Origin: Rhodoferax sp. BLA1
Lineage (GTDB): Bacteria > Pseudomonadota > Gammaproteobacteria > Burkholderiales > Burkholderiaceae_C
DNA length: 64,000 nucleotides
Assembly (NCBI RefSeq): GCF_013416775.1
Contig: NZ_SZVI01000005.1
Span: forward strand, 124,001 to 188,000
Reading direction: 5' to 3'
Shown: piece by piece, positions 46,097-57,363 of the stretch
Layout: every line of letters starts with the position of its first letter
Numbering within the stretch: position 1 is the stretch's first letter
Translations under genes and position numbers: made by a program
The notes under the pieces: generated by a model
What the model saw: only the letters and a program-made list of their open reading frames with translations
Told to the model about the DNA's origin: nothing
Databases searched by the model: none

Positions 46097-46279
46097 AGGT
46101 GTTAGGTCAGTTCAAAACCGCCATCTTGCACCTTGCCACGTGAAACGCCTTGCACCACGTCAACACTTGCGCAAAATGGCATCCAGAAAACACACAGCTC
46201 TGGGCCAGGTGGCATTCGGCCAGGGTTGACGGGGGTGTGCACACGACACTGACGCTGGCTGTGGCACCGCCGAGGTCTG

Positions 46280-47026
46280 TTACAGCGAGATGCCGCCCGA
46301 GACTTCGATCACTTCGCCATTGATGTAGCTGGCTTCGTCACTGGCCAGGAAAGCGTAGACATTGGCGATTTCTTCAGGTTTGCCCAGGCGGCGCGAGGCC
46401 ACCTTCTCGGCCATCTTGGCCAGCACTTCAGCGGGCATGGCGGCCACCATCGGGGTGGTGATGAAGCCAGGCGCCACCGCATTGATGCGCACACCCTTGG
46501 GGCCGAGCTCGCGGCTCCAGGTCTTGGTGAAACCGATCACGCCAAATTTGGTGGCGGCGTAGTTGGTCTGGCCAAAGTTGCCATACAGGCCCACCACCGA
46601 GCTGGCGTTCAGAATCACGCCGCTGCCCTGAGCCACCATGCCGTCGGCCACCGCCTGGGTGCAATGGAAGACACCCTTCAGGTTCACGTCGATCACCTTG
46701 TCAAACTGCGCTTCGGTCATTTTTTGCAGGCGCGCGTCCTGGGTGATGCCCGCGTTGTTGACCAGCACATCGATGCGGCCAAACTTGGCCTTGACCTGAG
46801 CCACCACCTCATCCACCACGGGGCGCTGGGTCACATCCATGACAAAACCTTCGGCGGTGGCGCCCAAGGCGCGGCATTGAGCGACAGCCTCGTCCACCGC
46901 CTCTTGTTTGACGTCACAAACAATCACGATGGCGCCTTCCTGGGCGAACTTGATGGCGGTGGCCAGGCCAATGCCCTGCGCAGCGCCAGTGATGATGGAA
47001 ACCTTGTTGCTGAGACGTGCTGTCAT
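46280..47026 (-). CDS. SDR-family 3-oxoacyl-ACP reductase (FabG-like)
   Basis: A 248 aa classical SDR with [26 protein letters not shown], catalytic Ser in [16 protein letters not shown] and the C-terminal [11 protein letters not shown]. It matches FabG/PhaB-type reductases of acyl thioesters. The ATG at 47026 was chosen; a longer start adds 21 residues without conservation. No fatty-acid synthesis genes are adjacent, so its carrier (ACP or CoA) is open. Confidence 0.88.
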   Translation of the reverse strand: MTARLSNKVSIITGAAQGIGLATAIKFAQEGAIVIVCDVKQEAVDEAVAQCRALGATAEGFVMDVTQRPVVDEVVAQVKAKFGRIDVLVNNAGITQDARLQKMTEAQFDKVIDVNLKGVFHCTQAVADGMVAQGSGVILNASSVVGLYGNFGQTNYAATKFGVIGFTKTWSRELGPKGVRINAVAPGFITTPMVAAMPAEVLAKMAEKVASRRLGKPEEIANVYAFLASDEASYINGEVIEVSGGISL

Positions 47027-47109
47027 GATGATCCCCGGTGGTTGGTGAGTAAAAGCCCCAAAGATTCTAGGGCCCGGAGATTGCACCAAGTTGACAGCGA
47101 TAACACGCT

Positions 47110-47907
47110 TTAAAAGTCGTAATCCACAGTAATTGGCGCGTGATCCGAGAATTTCTCAGCCTTGTAGATCGCCACCGCATGGGCACAGGCGGCCAGTTGC
47201 GGTGTCGCCAGATGGTAGTCCAGCCGCCACCCCACATTTTTGGCATAAGCCTGGCCGCGGTTGCTCCACCAGGTGTAGGCCTCGTCGGTGGTCGTGGGGT
47301 GCAACTGCCGATAGACGTCCACCAGGCCACCTTCGCTGAGCAGCTTGGTCATCCAGGCCCGCTCTTCAGGCAAAAAGCCGGAGTTCTTCTGGTTGCTCTT
47401 CCAGTTTTTGAGGTCAATCTCTTTGTGGGCGATGTTGACATCACTACAGACAATGAATTCACGCTGCGCCTTGAGCTGTTGCAGGTGCGGGTAGATCAGG
47501 TCCAGAAATCGGTACTTGGCCAACTGGCGTTCCTCACCCGACGAACCACTGGGAAAGTAACAACTGATGATGGAGCGCCGGGCCGTGGGTGTGTCAAAAC
47601 GCAGCTCCAGGTAGCGCCCTTCGGTATCAAACTCGGCGCCATCAAACCCGGCGATGACCTCACTGGGTTCCTGGCGGCTGTAGATGCCCACGCCTGAGTA
47701 CCCTTTTTTGTCGGCCAGATGGAAGTAGCCCGGCAAACCCGCCAGGTGTTCAAACCGGTCGGCCAGGTCGGGGGCCTGCGCCTTGACCTCTTGTACACAA
47801 ATACAATCAGGCGCGGTTTTGTCGATCCATGCCTCCAAGCCCTTGCTGGTGGCGGAGCGAATACCATTGAGGTTCAGGCTGGTCAATTTGAACAAGGAAT
47901 TCCCCAT
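47110..47907 (-). CDS. xth: Exodeoxyribonuclease III / AP endonuclease
   Basis: A 265 aa Mg2+-dependent AP endonuclease of base-excision repair. Motifs: [23 protein letters not shown] (metal Glu), [15 protein letters not shown] and [10 protein letters not shown] (catalytic Asp-His). The ATG at 47907-47905 shares CATG with the divergent pyrE; an alternative TTG four codons in, preceded by GGGGAATTCC, would give [11 protein letters not shown] and has a better ribosome site. Confidence 0.94.
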   Translation of the reverse strand: MGNSLFKLTSLNLNGIRSATSKGLEAWIDKTAPDCICVQEVKAQAPDLADRFEHLAGLPGYFHLADKKGYSGVGIYSRQEPSEVIAGFDGAEFDTEGRYLELRFDTPTARRSIISCYFPSGSSGEERQLAKYRFLDLIYPHLQQLKAQREFIVCSDVNIAHKEIDLKNWKSNQKNSGFLPEERAWMTKLLSEGGLVDVYRQLHPTTTDEAYTWWSNRGQAYAKNVGWRLDYHLATPQLAACAHAVAIYKAEKFSDHAPITVDYDF

Positions 47908-48616
47908 GTCAGAGTGTGTCGAAATCGAAAGCTGTACCAGCCCGGGCCAGGACAGTCTGGCACAAGACTTTGTGCAGTTTGCGGTGGCCAGCGGCGTGCT
48001 GCGCTTTGGTGAATTCAAAACCAAAGCCGGCCGCTTGAGCCCCTACTTCTTCAATGCCGGCCTGTTCGACGACGGTGCCAAGCTGGGCAAATTGGCGCAA
48101 TTCTATGCGCAGCGCCTATTGGGCAGCGGCATCGAATTCGACATGATTTTTGGCCCCGCCTACAAGGGCATTCCGCTGGGTGCGGTGCTGGCCGTGGAGC
48201 TGGCGCGCTTGGGCCGCAACGTGCCTTTTGCCTACAACCGCAAGGAAGCCAAGGACCACGGCGAAGGTGGCTCACTGGTGGGTGCGCCACTGCAGGGCCG
48301 GGTGCTGATCGTCGACGACGTCATGTCTGCGGGTACGGCCGTGCGCGAGTCCATCGCGCTGATCCAGCAGGCGGGCGCCACCGCCCATGCGGTGGTGATC
48401 GCGCTGGACCGCCAGGAAAAAGCCACGGAAAACGGCCAGGACGTCGAACACAGCGCGGTGCAATATGTGCAGAACCAGCTCGGTCTGCAAGTCTGCTCAG
48501 TGGCAAAACTCAACGATTTGCTGCAGTACCTGCAACACCACCGTGTGCCCGGGCTAGCCGATGCCCACGAACGGGTGGCTGCCTACCGCGCACGCTACGG
48601 GGCCGATGGCGCATGA
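47906..48616 (+). CDS. pyrE: Orotate phosphoribosyltransferase
   Basis: The 236 aa pyrimidine-synthesis enzyme joining orotate to PRPP. The PRPP loop is VLIVDDVMSAGTAVRE, preceded by FGPAYKGIPLG and AYNRKEAKDHGEGG. AAGGA precedes the ATG by 9 nt. It shares CATG with xth and ends in a 4 nt overlap with the DUF4124 gene. Confidence 0.97.
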   Translation: MSECVEIESCTSPGQDSLAQDFVQFAVASGVLRFGEFKTKAGRLSPYFFNAGLFDDGAKLGKLAQFYAQRLLGSGIEFDMIFGPAYKGIPLGAVLAVELARLGRNVPFAYNRKEAKDHGEGGSLVGAPLQGRVLIVDDVMSAGTAVRESIALIQQAGATAHAVVIALDRQEKATENGQDVEHSAVQYVQNQLGLQVCSVAKLNDLLQYLQHHRVPGLADAHERVAAYRARYGADGA

Positions 48617-49293
48617 CCCACGCACCCGGCTGGTGGCAGCGCGGTGGCAGCCTAGCCGGTGGCCTGGTTCTGGGCTGGTTGGCAGCGCTGGGCCACGGGG
48701 CGGTACAGGCGCAGCTACCCACACCTGAGATCTATACCTGCCTGGATGCCCGGGGGCGCAAGCTGACCTCGGACCGCCCGATTGCAGAGTGCCGCGACCG
48801 CGAGCAAAAAATCCTCAACCCGAGTGGCACCGTCAAAACCCGGGTTGGCCCGACCTTGACCGCCAAGGAGTACGCCGAACAGGAAGCCAAAGAGAAGGCC
48901 GAACAAGCGCAACGCGCTTTGCTGGAAGAAGAAAAACGCCGCGACCGCGCCCTGCTGGTCCGTTACCCAACCCAAAGCGCCCACCAGCAGGAGCGGGCCA
49001 ACGCGCTGGACCACATCAACCGCGTCAAACAAACCGCGCAGGTCCAGGTCACCGACCTGCAGGCCCAAAAGACCAAGCTGTTGGATGAGATGGCCTTTTA
49101 TGCCAAAGACCCCAGCCGAGCGCCGCTGCGGCTCAAACGCCAGATCGATGAGGTCAACCAGACCCTGGCTGCGCAGGGGCGTTTTCTGGCCGACAAGGAT
49201 GCCGAGATCACGCGGGTCAACGCCCGCTTTGATGCCGAACAGCAGCGCCTGATGCCGCTGTGGCAACTGGCCACAGCGCCCAAACCCGACTAA
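48613..49293 (+). CDS. DUF4124-domain exported protein with coiled coil
   Basis: A 226 aa predicted periplasmic protein. A signal segment (about 12-34) is followed by a DUF4124-like stretch, [20 protein letters not shown], then a strongly helical, charged region (about 75-226; [17 protein letters not shown] and similar) likely to form a coiled coil. The start overlaps pyrE by ATGA; the TAA stop overlaps the gatB stop on the other strand (CTAA). Function unknown. Confidence 0.8.
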   Translation: MTHAPGWWQRGGSLAGGLVLGWLAALGHGAVQAQLPTPEIYTCLDARGRKLTSDRPIAECRDREQKILNPSGTVKTRVGPTLTAKEYAEQEAKEKAEQAQRALLEEEKRRDRALLVRYPTQSAHQQERANALDHINRVKQTAQVQVTDLQAQKTKLLDEMAFYAKDPSRAPLRLKRQIDEVNQTLAAQGRFLADKDAEITRVNARFDAEQQRLMPLWQLATAPKPD

Positions 49294-50762
49294 GCGGCGA
49301 GTTTTTTCTTCAGCAGCTCGTTGACCAGCTGCGGATTGGCCTTGCCTTGGCTCGCTTTCATGATCTGGCCCACCAGCGCGTTGAGCGCCTTGGCATTGCC
49401 CGCGCGGAACTCGTCCACGTTTTTCGGGTTGGCGGCGAGCACGGTGTCCACAATCTTCTCCAGCGCACCAGTGTCGTTGCTTTGTTTGAGGCCTTTGGCC
49501 TCAATCACCGCATCCACCTCGGTGTGTGGGTCGACCCACAGCACATCCATCACCTGTTTGGCCGCATTGTTGGAAATGGTGCCATCCTGAATTCGCGTCA
49601 CGAGTTGCCCCAGCTGCGCGGGTGTAACCGGGCAGGCGCTGATGTCAGATTCAGCGGCATTCAGACGCCGCGAGATCTCACCCATGATCCAGTTGCCGAC
49701 CAGCTTGGGCTGGCCGCAAGCAGCAGTAGCCGCTTCAAAATAGCTAGCAACCTCTCTGCTCTGGGTCAGGGCTGTGGCATCGTAATCCGATAAACCGTGG
49801 TCTTTGACAAAACGTGCCGCCATCACACGTGGCAACTCGGTCATGCCGACGCGAACACGCTCCACCCACTCGGGGGCAATCACCAGCGGTGGCAAATCCG
49901 GGTCGGGGAAATAGCGGTAGTCGGCAGCGTCTTCCTTGCTGCGCATGGCGCGGGTTTCACCAGTGTCAGGGTTAAACAACACGGTAGCCTGCTGGATGGC
50001 ACGGCCATCCTCAATTTCGTCGATCTGCCAGCGGATCTCGTAGTCGATCGCCTGTTGCATGAACTTGAAGCTGTTGAGGTTCTTGATCTCGCGCCGGGTG
50101 CCCAGCGGTTCACCGGGCTTGCGCACCGACACATTGGCGTCACAGCGAAAACTGCCTTCTTGCATGTTGCCGTCGCAGATGCCAATCCAGGTGACGATCT
50201 TGTGCAGCTCCTTGGCGTAGGCGACCGCCTCAGCTGTGGAGCGCATGTCGGGCTCGGTGACGATCTCCAGCAGCGGTGTGCCGGCGCGGTTCAGGTCAAT
50301 GCCGGTCTGGCCAATGAAGTCCTCGTGCAAGGACTTGCCCGCGTCTTCTTCGAGATGGGCGCGCACCAGGCGCACCGATTTCTTCTCGTCACCCAAATAA
50401 AACTCGACCAAGCCGCCCTGAACCACCGGGATCTCGAACTGGCTGATCTGGTAACCCTTGGGCAGGTCGGGGTAGAAGTAGTTCTTGCGGGCAAAAATGC
50501 TGCGTGGTGCAATGTGCGAGCCCAGCGCCAGGCCAAGCTCAATAGCCCGCTCGACCGCGCCTTTGTTCATCACCGGCAACGTGCCTGGCAGGGCTAGATC
50601 CACCGCACAGGCTTGGGTGTTGGGTTCAGCGCCAAAGGCCGTGGCCGCGCGGCTGAAGATTTTGGACCTGGTGGACAGCTGGGCGTGGGTCTCGAAACCA
50701 ATCACAACCTCATAACCCCTTACCAGCAGGGACTTTTGCGCTACATATTTTGTATCAGTCAT
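49290..50762 (-). CDS. gatB: Asp-tRNA(Asn)/Glu-tRNA(Gln) amidotransferase subunit B
   Basis: The 490 aa tRNA-binding and kinase subunit of the transamidosome converting misacylated Glu-tRNA(Gln)/Asp-tRNA(Asn). GatB motifs: [44 protein letters not shown] and [10 protein letters not shown], with the YqeY-like tail at the C terminus. The region 49722-49775 within it loosely resembles the dispersed repeat (CAGTAGCC..AATAGCTAGC). It lies 9 nt after gatA. Confidence 0.96.
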   Translation of the reverse strand: MTDTKYVAQKSLLVRGYEVVIGFETHAQLSTRSKIFSRAATAFGAEPNTQACAVDLALPGTLPVMNKGAVERAIELGLALGSHIAPRSIFARKNYFYPDLPKGYQISQFEIPVVQGGLVEFYLGDEKKSVRLVRAHLEEDAGKSLHEDFIGQTGIDLNRAGTPLLEIVTEPDMRSTAEAVAYAKELHKIVTWIGICDGNMQEGSFRCDANVSVRKPGEPLGTRREIKNLNSFKFMQQAIDYEIRWQIDEIEDGRAIQQATVLFNPDTGETRAMRSKEDAADYRYFPDPDLPPLVIAPEWVERVRVGMTELPRVMAARFVKDHGLSDYDATALTQSREVASYFEAATAACGQPKLVGNWIMGEISRRLNAAESDISACPVTPAQLGQLVTRIQDGTISNNAAKQVMDVLWVDPHTEVDAVIEAKGLKQSNDTGALEKIVDTVLAANPKNVDEFRAGNAKALNALVGQIMKASQGKANPQLVNELLKKKLAA

Positions 50763-50771
50763 GGTTTTTTC

Positions 50772-52244
50772 TCAGATGCCTTGCGGGCGGCGGATATGCC
50801 AGTCGGTGGCCTGCTGGAAGCGGTGTGCCACATTGAGCAGGCGTGATTCGCTCAGGTGGTTGCCAATCAGCTGCAAACCAACAGGCAGGTTGCCTGCGCC
50901 AAAACCGACCGGCAGGCTCATGCCGGGCAAACCCGCCAGCGAGGCTGGCAAGGTGAAGATGTCGGCCAGGTAGTCGGCCAGCGGATCGTTGCCGTGGCCA
51001 CCCAGTGCCCAAGCCACCGTCGGTGCCACCGGCCCGGCGATCACGTCGCACTGCTGGAAGGCCTGCTGGAAATCGTCGGCAATCATGCGGCGGATCTTCT
51101 GCGCCTGCAGGTAATAGGCGTCGTAATAACCGTGACTCAGCACATAGGTACCGATCATGATGCGGCGTTTGACCTCGTCACCAAACCCTTCGGCGCGGGT
51201 CTGTTCGTACATGTCGTTGAGGTCTTTGAAGTCTTTGGCGCGGTGGCCAAACTTCACCCCGTCAAAACGGCTCAGGTTGCTCGACGCCTCGGCCGGCGCA
51301 ATGATGTAGTAGACCGGAATCGACAGCTCGGTGCGCGGCAGCGAAATCGGCACCAGCCGGGCGCCCAGCGCCTCGTATTCTTTCAGCGCGGCGTCCACTG
51401 CAGCACGCACATCCGGTGCCAGGCCTTCACCAAAAAACTCGGCGGGTACACCAATGCGCAGGCCCTTGATCGGCTCCGCCAGCGTGCGGGTGAAATCCTC
51501 GGCAGGCACATCCAGCGAGGTCGAATCCCGCTCCGGGTCCGGCCCGCACATGCTCGAGAGCACCAGGGCACAGTCCTGCGCGCTGCGCGCCAACACACCG
51601 GCCTGATCCAGGCTGGAGGCAAAAGCCACCATGCCGTAACGCGAGGCGCGGCCATACGTTGGCTTGATGCCGGTGATGCCACAAAACGAAGCGGGCTGGC
51701 GGATCGAGCCGCCGGTGTCAGTGCCGGTGGCGGCTGGCGCCAAGCGCGCAGCGACCGCTGCGGCGCTGCCACCGGAGGAGCCGCCCGGCGTGCGGGTGAT
51801 GTCCCAGGGGTTTTTCACCGGGCCAAAGGCCGAGTTTTCGTTGGCCGAGCCCATGGCAAACTCGTCGCAGTTGAGCTTGCCCAGAGTGACAACACCGGTG
51901 TCGGCCAGCCGTGACACCACCGTGGCGTCAAACGGTGAGTGGTAACCGTCCAGCATGCGCGAGCCCGCCGTGGTGGCGAAATCACGGGTGACAAAAATGT
52001 CCTTGTGCGCCATCGGCACACCTTCGAGGACACCTGCCGTCCCAGCGGCCAGCCGTTCATCAGCAGTGCGGGCTTGGCGCAGTGTGACATCGCTGTTGGT
52101 GTCCAGAAAAGCACCCAGATCGGCGTGTGACTGTGCACGCGCCAGGAAATGCTGCGCGGTTTCGACCGCAGAGACCTTGCGGTCACGCAGCGCGCTGGCC
52201 AGTTCGGCCACGGTCAGATCGTGAAGATCGGTAGATTGCGTCAT
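50772..52244 (-). CDS. gatA: Asp-tRNA(Asn)/Glu-tRNA(Gln) amidotransferase subunit A
   Basis: The 490 aa amidase that releases ammonia from glutamine or asparagine for the transamidosome. The Ser-cisSer-Lys centre is visible in VPMAHKDIF (Lys) and [16 protein letters not shown] with [14 protein letters not shown]. It is the middle gene of gatC-gatA-gatB, 18 nt after gatC and 9 nt before gatB. Confidence 0.97.
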   Translation of the reverse strand: MTQSTDLHDLTVAELASALRDRKVSAVETAQHFLARAQSHADLGAFLDTNSDVTLRQARTADERLAAGTAGVLEGVPMAHKDIFVTRDFATTAGSRMLDGYHSPFDATVVSRLADTGVVTLGKLNCDEFAMGSANENSAFGPVKNPWDITRTPGGSSGGSAAAVAARLAPAATGTDTGGSIRQPASFCGITGIKPTYGRASRYGMVAFASSLDQAGVLARSAQDCALVLSSMCGPDPERDSTSLDVPAEDFTRTLAEPIKGLRIGVPAEFFGEGLAPDVRAAVDAALKEYEALGARLVPISLPRTELSIPVYYIIAPAEASSNLSRFDGVKFGHRAKDFKDLNDMYEQTRAEGFGDEVKRRIMIGTYVLSHGYYDAYYLQAQKIRRMIADDFQQAFQQCDVIAGPVAPTVAWALGGHGNDPLADYLADIFTLPASLAGLPGMSLPVGFGAGNLPVGLQLIGNHLSESRLLNVAHRFQQATDWHIRRPQGI

Positions 52245-52262
52245 GATAAAAATGGGCTTGGC

Positions 52263-52562
52263 TTATTCGATGACCTTGGGCACCAGGAACAGGCCGGACT
52301 CGACCGCAGGTGCACTCTTCTGGTTGGCGTCGCGCTGGTTGGGCTCACTCACCACATCATCACGCAGGCGCAGCGCCATGTCGCCGGCCACATCCACCGG
52401 GTGCGCCAGTGGCACCACCCCTGCGGTGTCCACCAATCGCATTTTTTCAACCACGCCGAAAAAATCGTTGAGTTGGGAGCACAAGCGGGTGCGTTCATCG
52501 GGTTGGAGACCAAGCCGCGCCAGATGCGCCAGGCGGTCAATATCAGCAAGGGTCAGAGACAT
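52263..52562 (-). CDS. gatC: Asp-tRNA(Asn)/Glu-tRNA(Gln) amidotransferase subunit C
   Basis: The 99 aa linker subunit holding GatA and GatB together ([39 protein letters not shown]; plus LRDDVVSEP). It is the first gene of the gatCAB operon, divergent from mreB; the roughly 200 bp between the two must hold both promoters, which I could not assign confidently. Confidence 0.93.
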   Translation of the reverse strand: MSLTLADIDRLAHLARLGLQPDERTRLCSQLNDFFGVVEKMRLVDTAGVVPLAHPVDVAGDMALRLRDDVVSEPNQRDANQKSAPAVESGLFLVPKVIE

Positions 52563-52722
52563 GGCTTTATTTTGGTTGCAACAGGGTGTAAATCAGGGTT
52601 TCAGCAGCCCCTGGGCACGGCTTGTGCGGGGGTGATAGGGTATTATCCCGTCTTTGGGCAACAGTCCAAAACGGCATGGTTTATTGCCGAAAACCCACCA
52701 TTTTGAACACATTACAGGGTGA

Positions 52723-53808
<1,086 letters not shown>

Positions 53809-53824
53809 ACACCGGGAGTCAGCG

Positions 53825-54748
53825 ATGCCACTGGGTACGCTGGACAGATCACCGCCGCCATTCTTCCGGCAAGGGCCGTCGGCCCTGTCCAAGTTGGTTT
53901 TTTTTGGTGTACTGGCGGTGCTGATGATGGTGGCAGACAACCGTTTCAGCATCATCAAACCGGTTCGTGCAGCGATTGCCACGGTCATCTATCCCTTGCA
54001 ATGGGCCATGCTGCAGCCGGTGATCTGGACGCGTGACGGTGGCAAATATTTTGATTCGCTAACCACCTCCCAGGCCAATGAAGCGGCGGCCCAATACCAA
54101 TTGGGCCTGCAATCCCAACGTGCCCAACAGGTGGAACAACTCAGTCAGGAAAACGCCCGATTGCGCGCACTGCTGGGCTTGCGTGACCGTGTCAACACAC
54201 CCGCCCTGGCGGCGCAGGTTCTGTATGACGCCGCCGATCCATTTAGCCGCAAGGTCATCATTGACAAAGGCGCCCTGGCGGCGGTACAGACGGGCTCACC
54301 GGTGCTGGACGAGCTGGGTGTGCTGGGCCAGGTCACACGTGTTTACCCATTGGTCAGTGAAGTCACCTTGATCACAGACCGCAACCAGGCCATTCCGGTG
54401 CTCAACGCCCGTACCGGTCTGCGCGCCCTGGCTTTTGGTGATGACACCCCGGGCAAAGGTTCACTGGAGCTGCGTTTTCTGGACGCCAATGTGGACCTGC
54501 AAGCCGGTGACCTGTTAACCACCAGTGGTGTGGACGGCGTCTACCCCCCTGGGCTGCAAGTGGCACGGGTGGACAAAATCGAGCGTGGCGCAGATTCTGC
54601 CTTTGCACGGGTGCGCTGCATCCCGGTGGCCGCAACCGCTGGCAGCCTGCATGTGCTGGTGTTGCAACCCCTGACCGGGCAGATGCTGGCACGGCCCGAG
54701 CCCACGGTCAGCCTGCCTTCGGCCAAAGCCAAAGGGGGCAAACCATGA
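53825..54748 (+). CDS. mreC: Rod-shape-determining protein MreC
   Basis: A 307 aa bitopic inner-membrane protein linking MreB to the periplasmic synthases: short cytoplasmic N terminus, one membrane helix (about 22-40), a coiled coil (about 80-115, QYQLGLQSQRAQQVEQLSQ), then the beta-barrel region (PFSRKVIIDKG; VLGQVTRVYPLVSEVTLITD). ATG at 53825 after GGGAG. It overlaps mreD by 4 nt (ATGA). Confidence 0.95.
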   Translation: MPLGTLDRSPPPFFRQGPSALSKLVFFGVLAVLMMVADNRFSIIKPVRAAIATVIYPLQWAMLQPVIWTRDGGKYFDSLTTSQANEAAAQYQLGLQSQRAQQVEQLSQENARLRALLGLRDRVNTPALAAQVLYDAADPFSRKVIIDKGALAAVQTGSPVLDELGVLGQVTRVYPLVSEVTLITDRNQAIPVLNARTGLRALAFGDDTPGKGSLELRFLDANVDLQAGDLLTTSGVDGVYPPGLQVARVDKIERGADSAFARVRCIPVAATAGSLHVLVLQPLTGQMLARPEPTVSLPSAKAKGGKP

Positions 54749-55275
54749 TGATGCCGCGTGGCCAACAGTTGTTGTTGCCGGCCAATCCCTGGTTCATCTG
54801 GGGCAGCCTGATCACGGCGCTGGCGCTGAACATGCTGCAAAACATGGGGCTATGGGGGCGCGCCGCCTGGCTGCCGGATTTGCTGGCACTGATTCTGGTG
54901 TTCTGGGCCATTCACCAGCCCCAGCGGGTGGGTGTGGGGGCGGCCTTTTTACTGGGTCTGGCGATGGATGTCCACCAAAGCGCACTGCTGGGGCAACATG
55001 CCCTGGCCTACAGCGCACTGAGTTTTCTGGCCATTGGCATTCACCGGCGGATTTTGTGGTTCTCGGTACCGAGTCAGGCGCTGCAACTGCTGCCGCTGTT
55101 TGCCGCCGCACACGCACTGACCTTGATCATCCGGCTGCTGACCGGGGAGTATTTCCCCGGTTGGTCGGTGGTGTTGTCCCCGCTGATTGAGGTCTTGTTG
55201 TGGCCAGTGGTGAGTGTGTTGCTGTTGCTGCCGCAGCGCCAGGCGCCCGACCGTGATGACAACCGGCCGCTGTAA
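54745..55275 (+). CDS. mreD: Rod-shape-determining protein MreD
   Basis: A 176 aa integral membrane protein with about five helices, DLLALILVFWAIHQPQRVGV and FLLGLAMDVHQSALLGQHAL being typical of MreD. It overlaps mreC by 4 nt and is followed by mrdA after only 3 nt, so the operon is tightly coupled. Confidence 0.92.
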   Translation: MMMPRGQQLLLPANPWFIWGSLITALALNMLQNMGLWGRAAWLPDLLALILVFWAIHQPQRVGVGAAFLLGLAMDVHQSALLGQHALAYSALSFLAIGIHRRILWFSVPSQALQLLPLFAAAHALTLIIRLLTGEYFPGWSVVLSPLIEVLLWPVVSVLLLLPQRQAPDRDDNRPL

Positions 55276-55278
55276 ACC

Positions 55279-57363
55279 ATGACGGTGATCCGCAACGTTC
55301 AGGCCGAGCTGTCTCGTTTTCGCCTGCGGGTGCTGGTGGCCAGTATCGTGGTGGTGGGGTGTTTCAGCCTGGTGGCGGCACGGCTGGTGTATCTGCAGGT
55401 CACACGCCACGAGGATCTGCTGGCGCAAGCGGAGAACAACCGCACCGCCATCGTGCCGATCGTGCCCAACCGGGGCCTGATTCTGGACCGCAACGGGGTG
55501 GTGTTGGCGACCAACTATTCGGCCTACACCCTGGAAGTCACGCCGGCAAAGGTGGCCAACCTGGAGCAGACCATCGACGATCTGGCCAAGGTGATTGACA
55601 TCACACCGCGGGATCGCAAACGCTTCAAAAAACTGCGCGAAGAGGCCCGCAGTTTCGAGTCCTTGCCACTGCGCAGCCGACTCACCGACGAAGAGGTAGC
55701 CCGCTTTGGCGCACAACGCTACCGCTTCCCGGGGGTGGACATCAAAGCCCGCCTGTTTCGCAACTACCCGTATGGTGCGCTGGCCAGCCATGTGATCGGT
55801 TACATCGGGCGCATCAACGCGACGGAGAAAGAGGAGCTGGAAAGCTCCGAAGACCCGGCCAACTACCGTGGCACCGACTACATCGGCAAACTCGGTGTGG
55901 AGCAGAGTTTTGAGCCACAGTTACACGGCATCACCGGCGTCGATTCGATGGAAACCTCGGCCGGTGGGCGCGCCACCCGGCGCCTGACCAGCCAGCCTTC
56001 CACACCCGGCAACACCATCAAGCTGTCGATCGATATCAAGTTACAAAAACTCATCGAAGACCTCTATGGCGATCGCCGTGGGGCGCTGGTGGCGCTGGAC
56101 CCCAAAACCGGTGAGGTTTTGGCCTTTGTCAGCAAACCCACCTTCGATCCGAACCTGTTTGTGGAAGGCATCGACCAGGACAACTGGGCTTTGCTCAACG
56201 AGTCGATTGACAAACCGCTGCTCAACCGGGCCTTGCGCGGCACCTACCCACCGGGCTCCACCTACAAACCCTTCATGGCGCTAGCCGCCTTGAGCACCGG
56301 CAAACGCAATGCCAGCACGCTGGTCAACGACCCAGGCTTCTATATGTTTGGCGGCCACCGCTTCGGCAGTCCTGAGAATGATCGCACCGGCATCATGGAC
56401 ATGCACCGCGCCATCCTCTACTCCAGCAACGCTTATTTCTACTCCCTGGCCAATGAGCTCGGTGTGGATGCCATCCATGATTTCATGGCCCCGCTGGGCT
56501 TTGGCCAGATCACCGGCATTGACATCCACGGAGAAGTGCGGGGGGTGTTGCCCAGCCAGGCCTGGAAACGCGGCTACTACAAACGCCCTGAGCAGAAAAA
56601 GTGGTACGCGGGTGAAACCATTTCCCTGGGCATTGGCCAGGGGTACAACAGCTTCACCATGCTGCAGTTGGCGCAGGCCACCGCCACTTTGGTCAATGGG
56701 GGCCTCAAACACAAACCCAAGCTGGTGATTGCCACACAAGATGCCCACACCCGGGTCGAGACGCCGCTGGCGGCTGATCCGGTGGTGAACCTGGGGTTCA
56801 AGCCGGAACATGTGGACATCATCCGGCAGGCCATGGTGGGTGTGGCACAAGAAGGCACCTCCTCACGTGTGTTTGCCGGTGCCAGCTACGTCAGTGGTGG
56901 CAAAACCGGCACGGCGCAAGCCGTGTCGCTTGGCAAGAACGAAAAATACAGCGCCATTCGCATGGAAGAGCGCAAACGCGACCACGGCCTGTACGTCGCT
57001 TTTGCACCGGCCGATGACCCCAAAATTGCGCTGGCCTTGATTGTTGAAAATGCAGGTTTTGGCTCCACAGCGGCGGCCCCCATCGCCAGGCGTGTATTTG
57101 ACTACTGGCTGCTTGGGCAATACCCCAGCGAAGAAGACCTGGCGGCCGTCAGCCGCGGTCAGGCCACCGCGCCGATTGGCAAACCACGACTGGCAAGTGA
57201 GGTGCTCCTGGCCAGCGTTTCAGGCCTGCCTAACGCCGCCGCCTTGGCCGCCAGTTCGGTAGCCTCTCAGGCAGCGGGTGCGGCCAGTGGGGCCACATCG
57301 GGTGCGTCGGCTGCATCCGCCGCGCCAGCCGCCAGCGCAGCGGGCCCGCTCACGCGCAGGTGA
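55279..57363 (+). CDS. mrdA: Penicillin-binding protein 2 (elongation transpeptidase)
   Basis: The 694 aa elongasome transpeptidase. One N-terminal membrane helix (about 18-38), a PBP dimerisation domain, then the transpeptidase with SxxK at Ser327 (GSTYKP), the SSNAYFYSL region (SxN) and KTG at 542-544 (SGGKTGTAQ). A low-complexity Ala/Ser-rich tail of about 50 residues ends it. The partner gene rodA, usually next, is not here; a convergent diguanylate cyclase overlaps the last 14 nt instead. Confidence 0.96.
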   Translation: MTVIRNVQAELSRFRLRVLVASIVVVGCFSLVAARLVYLQVTRHEDLLAQAENNRTAIVPIVPNRGLILDRNGVVLATNYSAYTLEVTPAKVANLEQTIDDLAKVIDITPRDRKRFKKLREEARSFESLPLRSRLTDEEVARFGAQRYRFPGVDIKARLFRNYPYGALASHVIGYIGRINATEKEELESSEDPANYRGTDYIGKLGVEQSFEPQLHGITGVDSMETSAGGRATRRLTSQPSTPGNTIKLSIDIKLQKLIEDLYGDRRGALVALDPKTGEVLAFVSKPTFDPNLFVEGIDQDNWALLNESIDKPLLNRALRGTYPPGSTYKPFMALAALSTGKRNASTLVNDPGFYMFGGHRFGSPENDRTGIMDMHRAILYSSNAYFYSLANELGVDAIHDFMAPLGFGQITGIDIHGEVRGVLPSQAWKRGYYKRPEQKKWYAGETISLGIGQGYNSFTMLQLAQATATLVNGGLKHKPKLVIATQDAHTRVETPLAADPVVNLGFKPEHVDIIRQAMVGVAQEGTSSRVFAGASYVSGGKTGTAQAVSLGKNEKYSAIRMEERKRDHGLYVAFAPADDPKIALALIVENAGFGSTAAAPIARRVFDYWLLGQYPSEEDLAAVSRGQATAPIGKPRLASEVLLASVSGLPNAAALAASSVASQAAGAASGATSGASAASAAPAASAAGPLTRR

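Noticed and set aside
46097..46279. yybP-ykoY manganese riboswitch before the TerC gene
   Set aside because: No recognisable conserved motif in the gap.
49722..49775. Repeat copy inside gatB
   Set aside because: Shares only AATAGCTAGC and GGGCTG fragments; could be chance.
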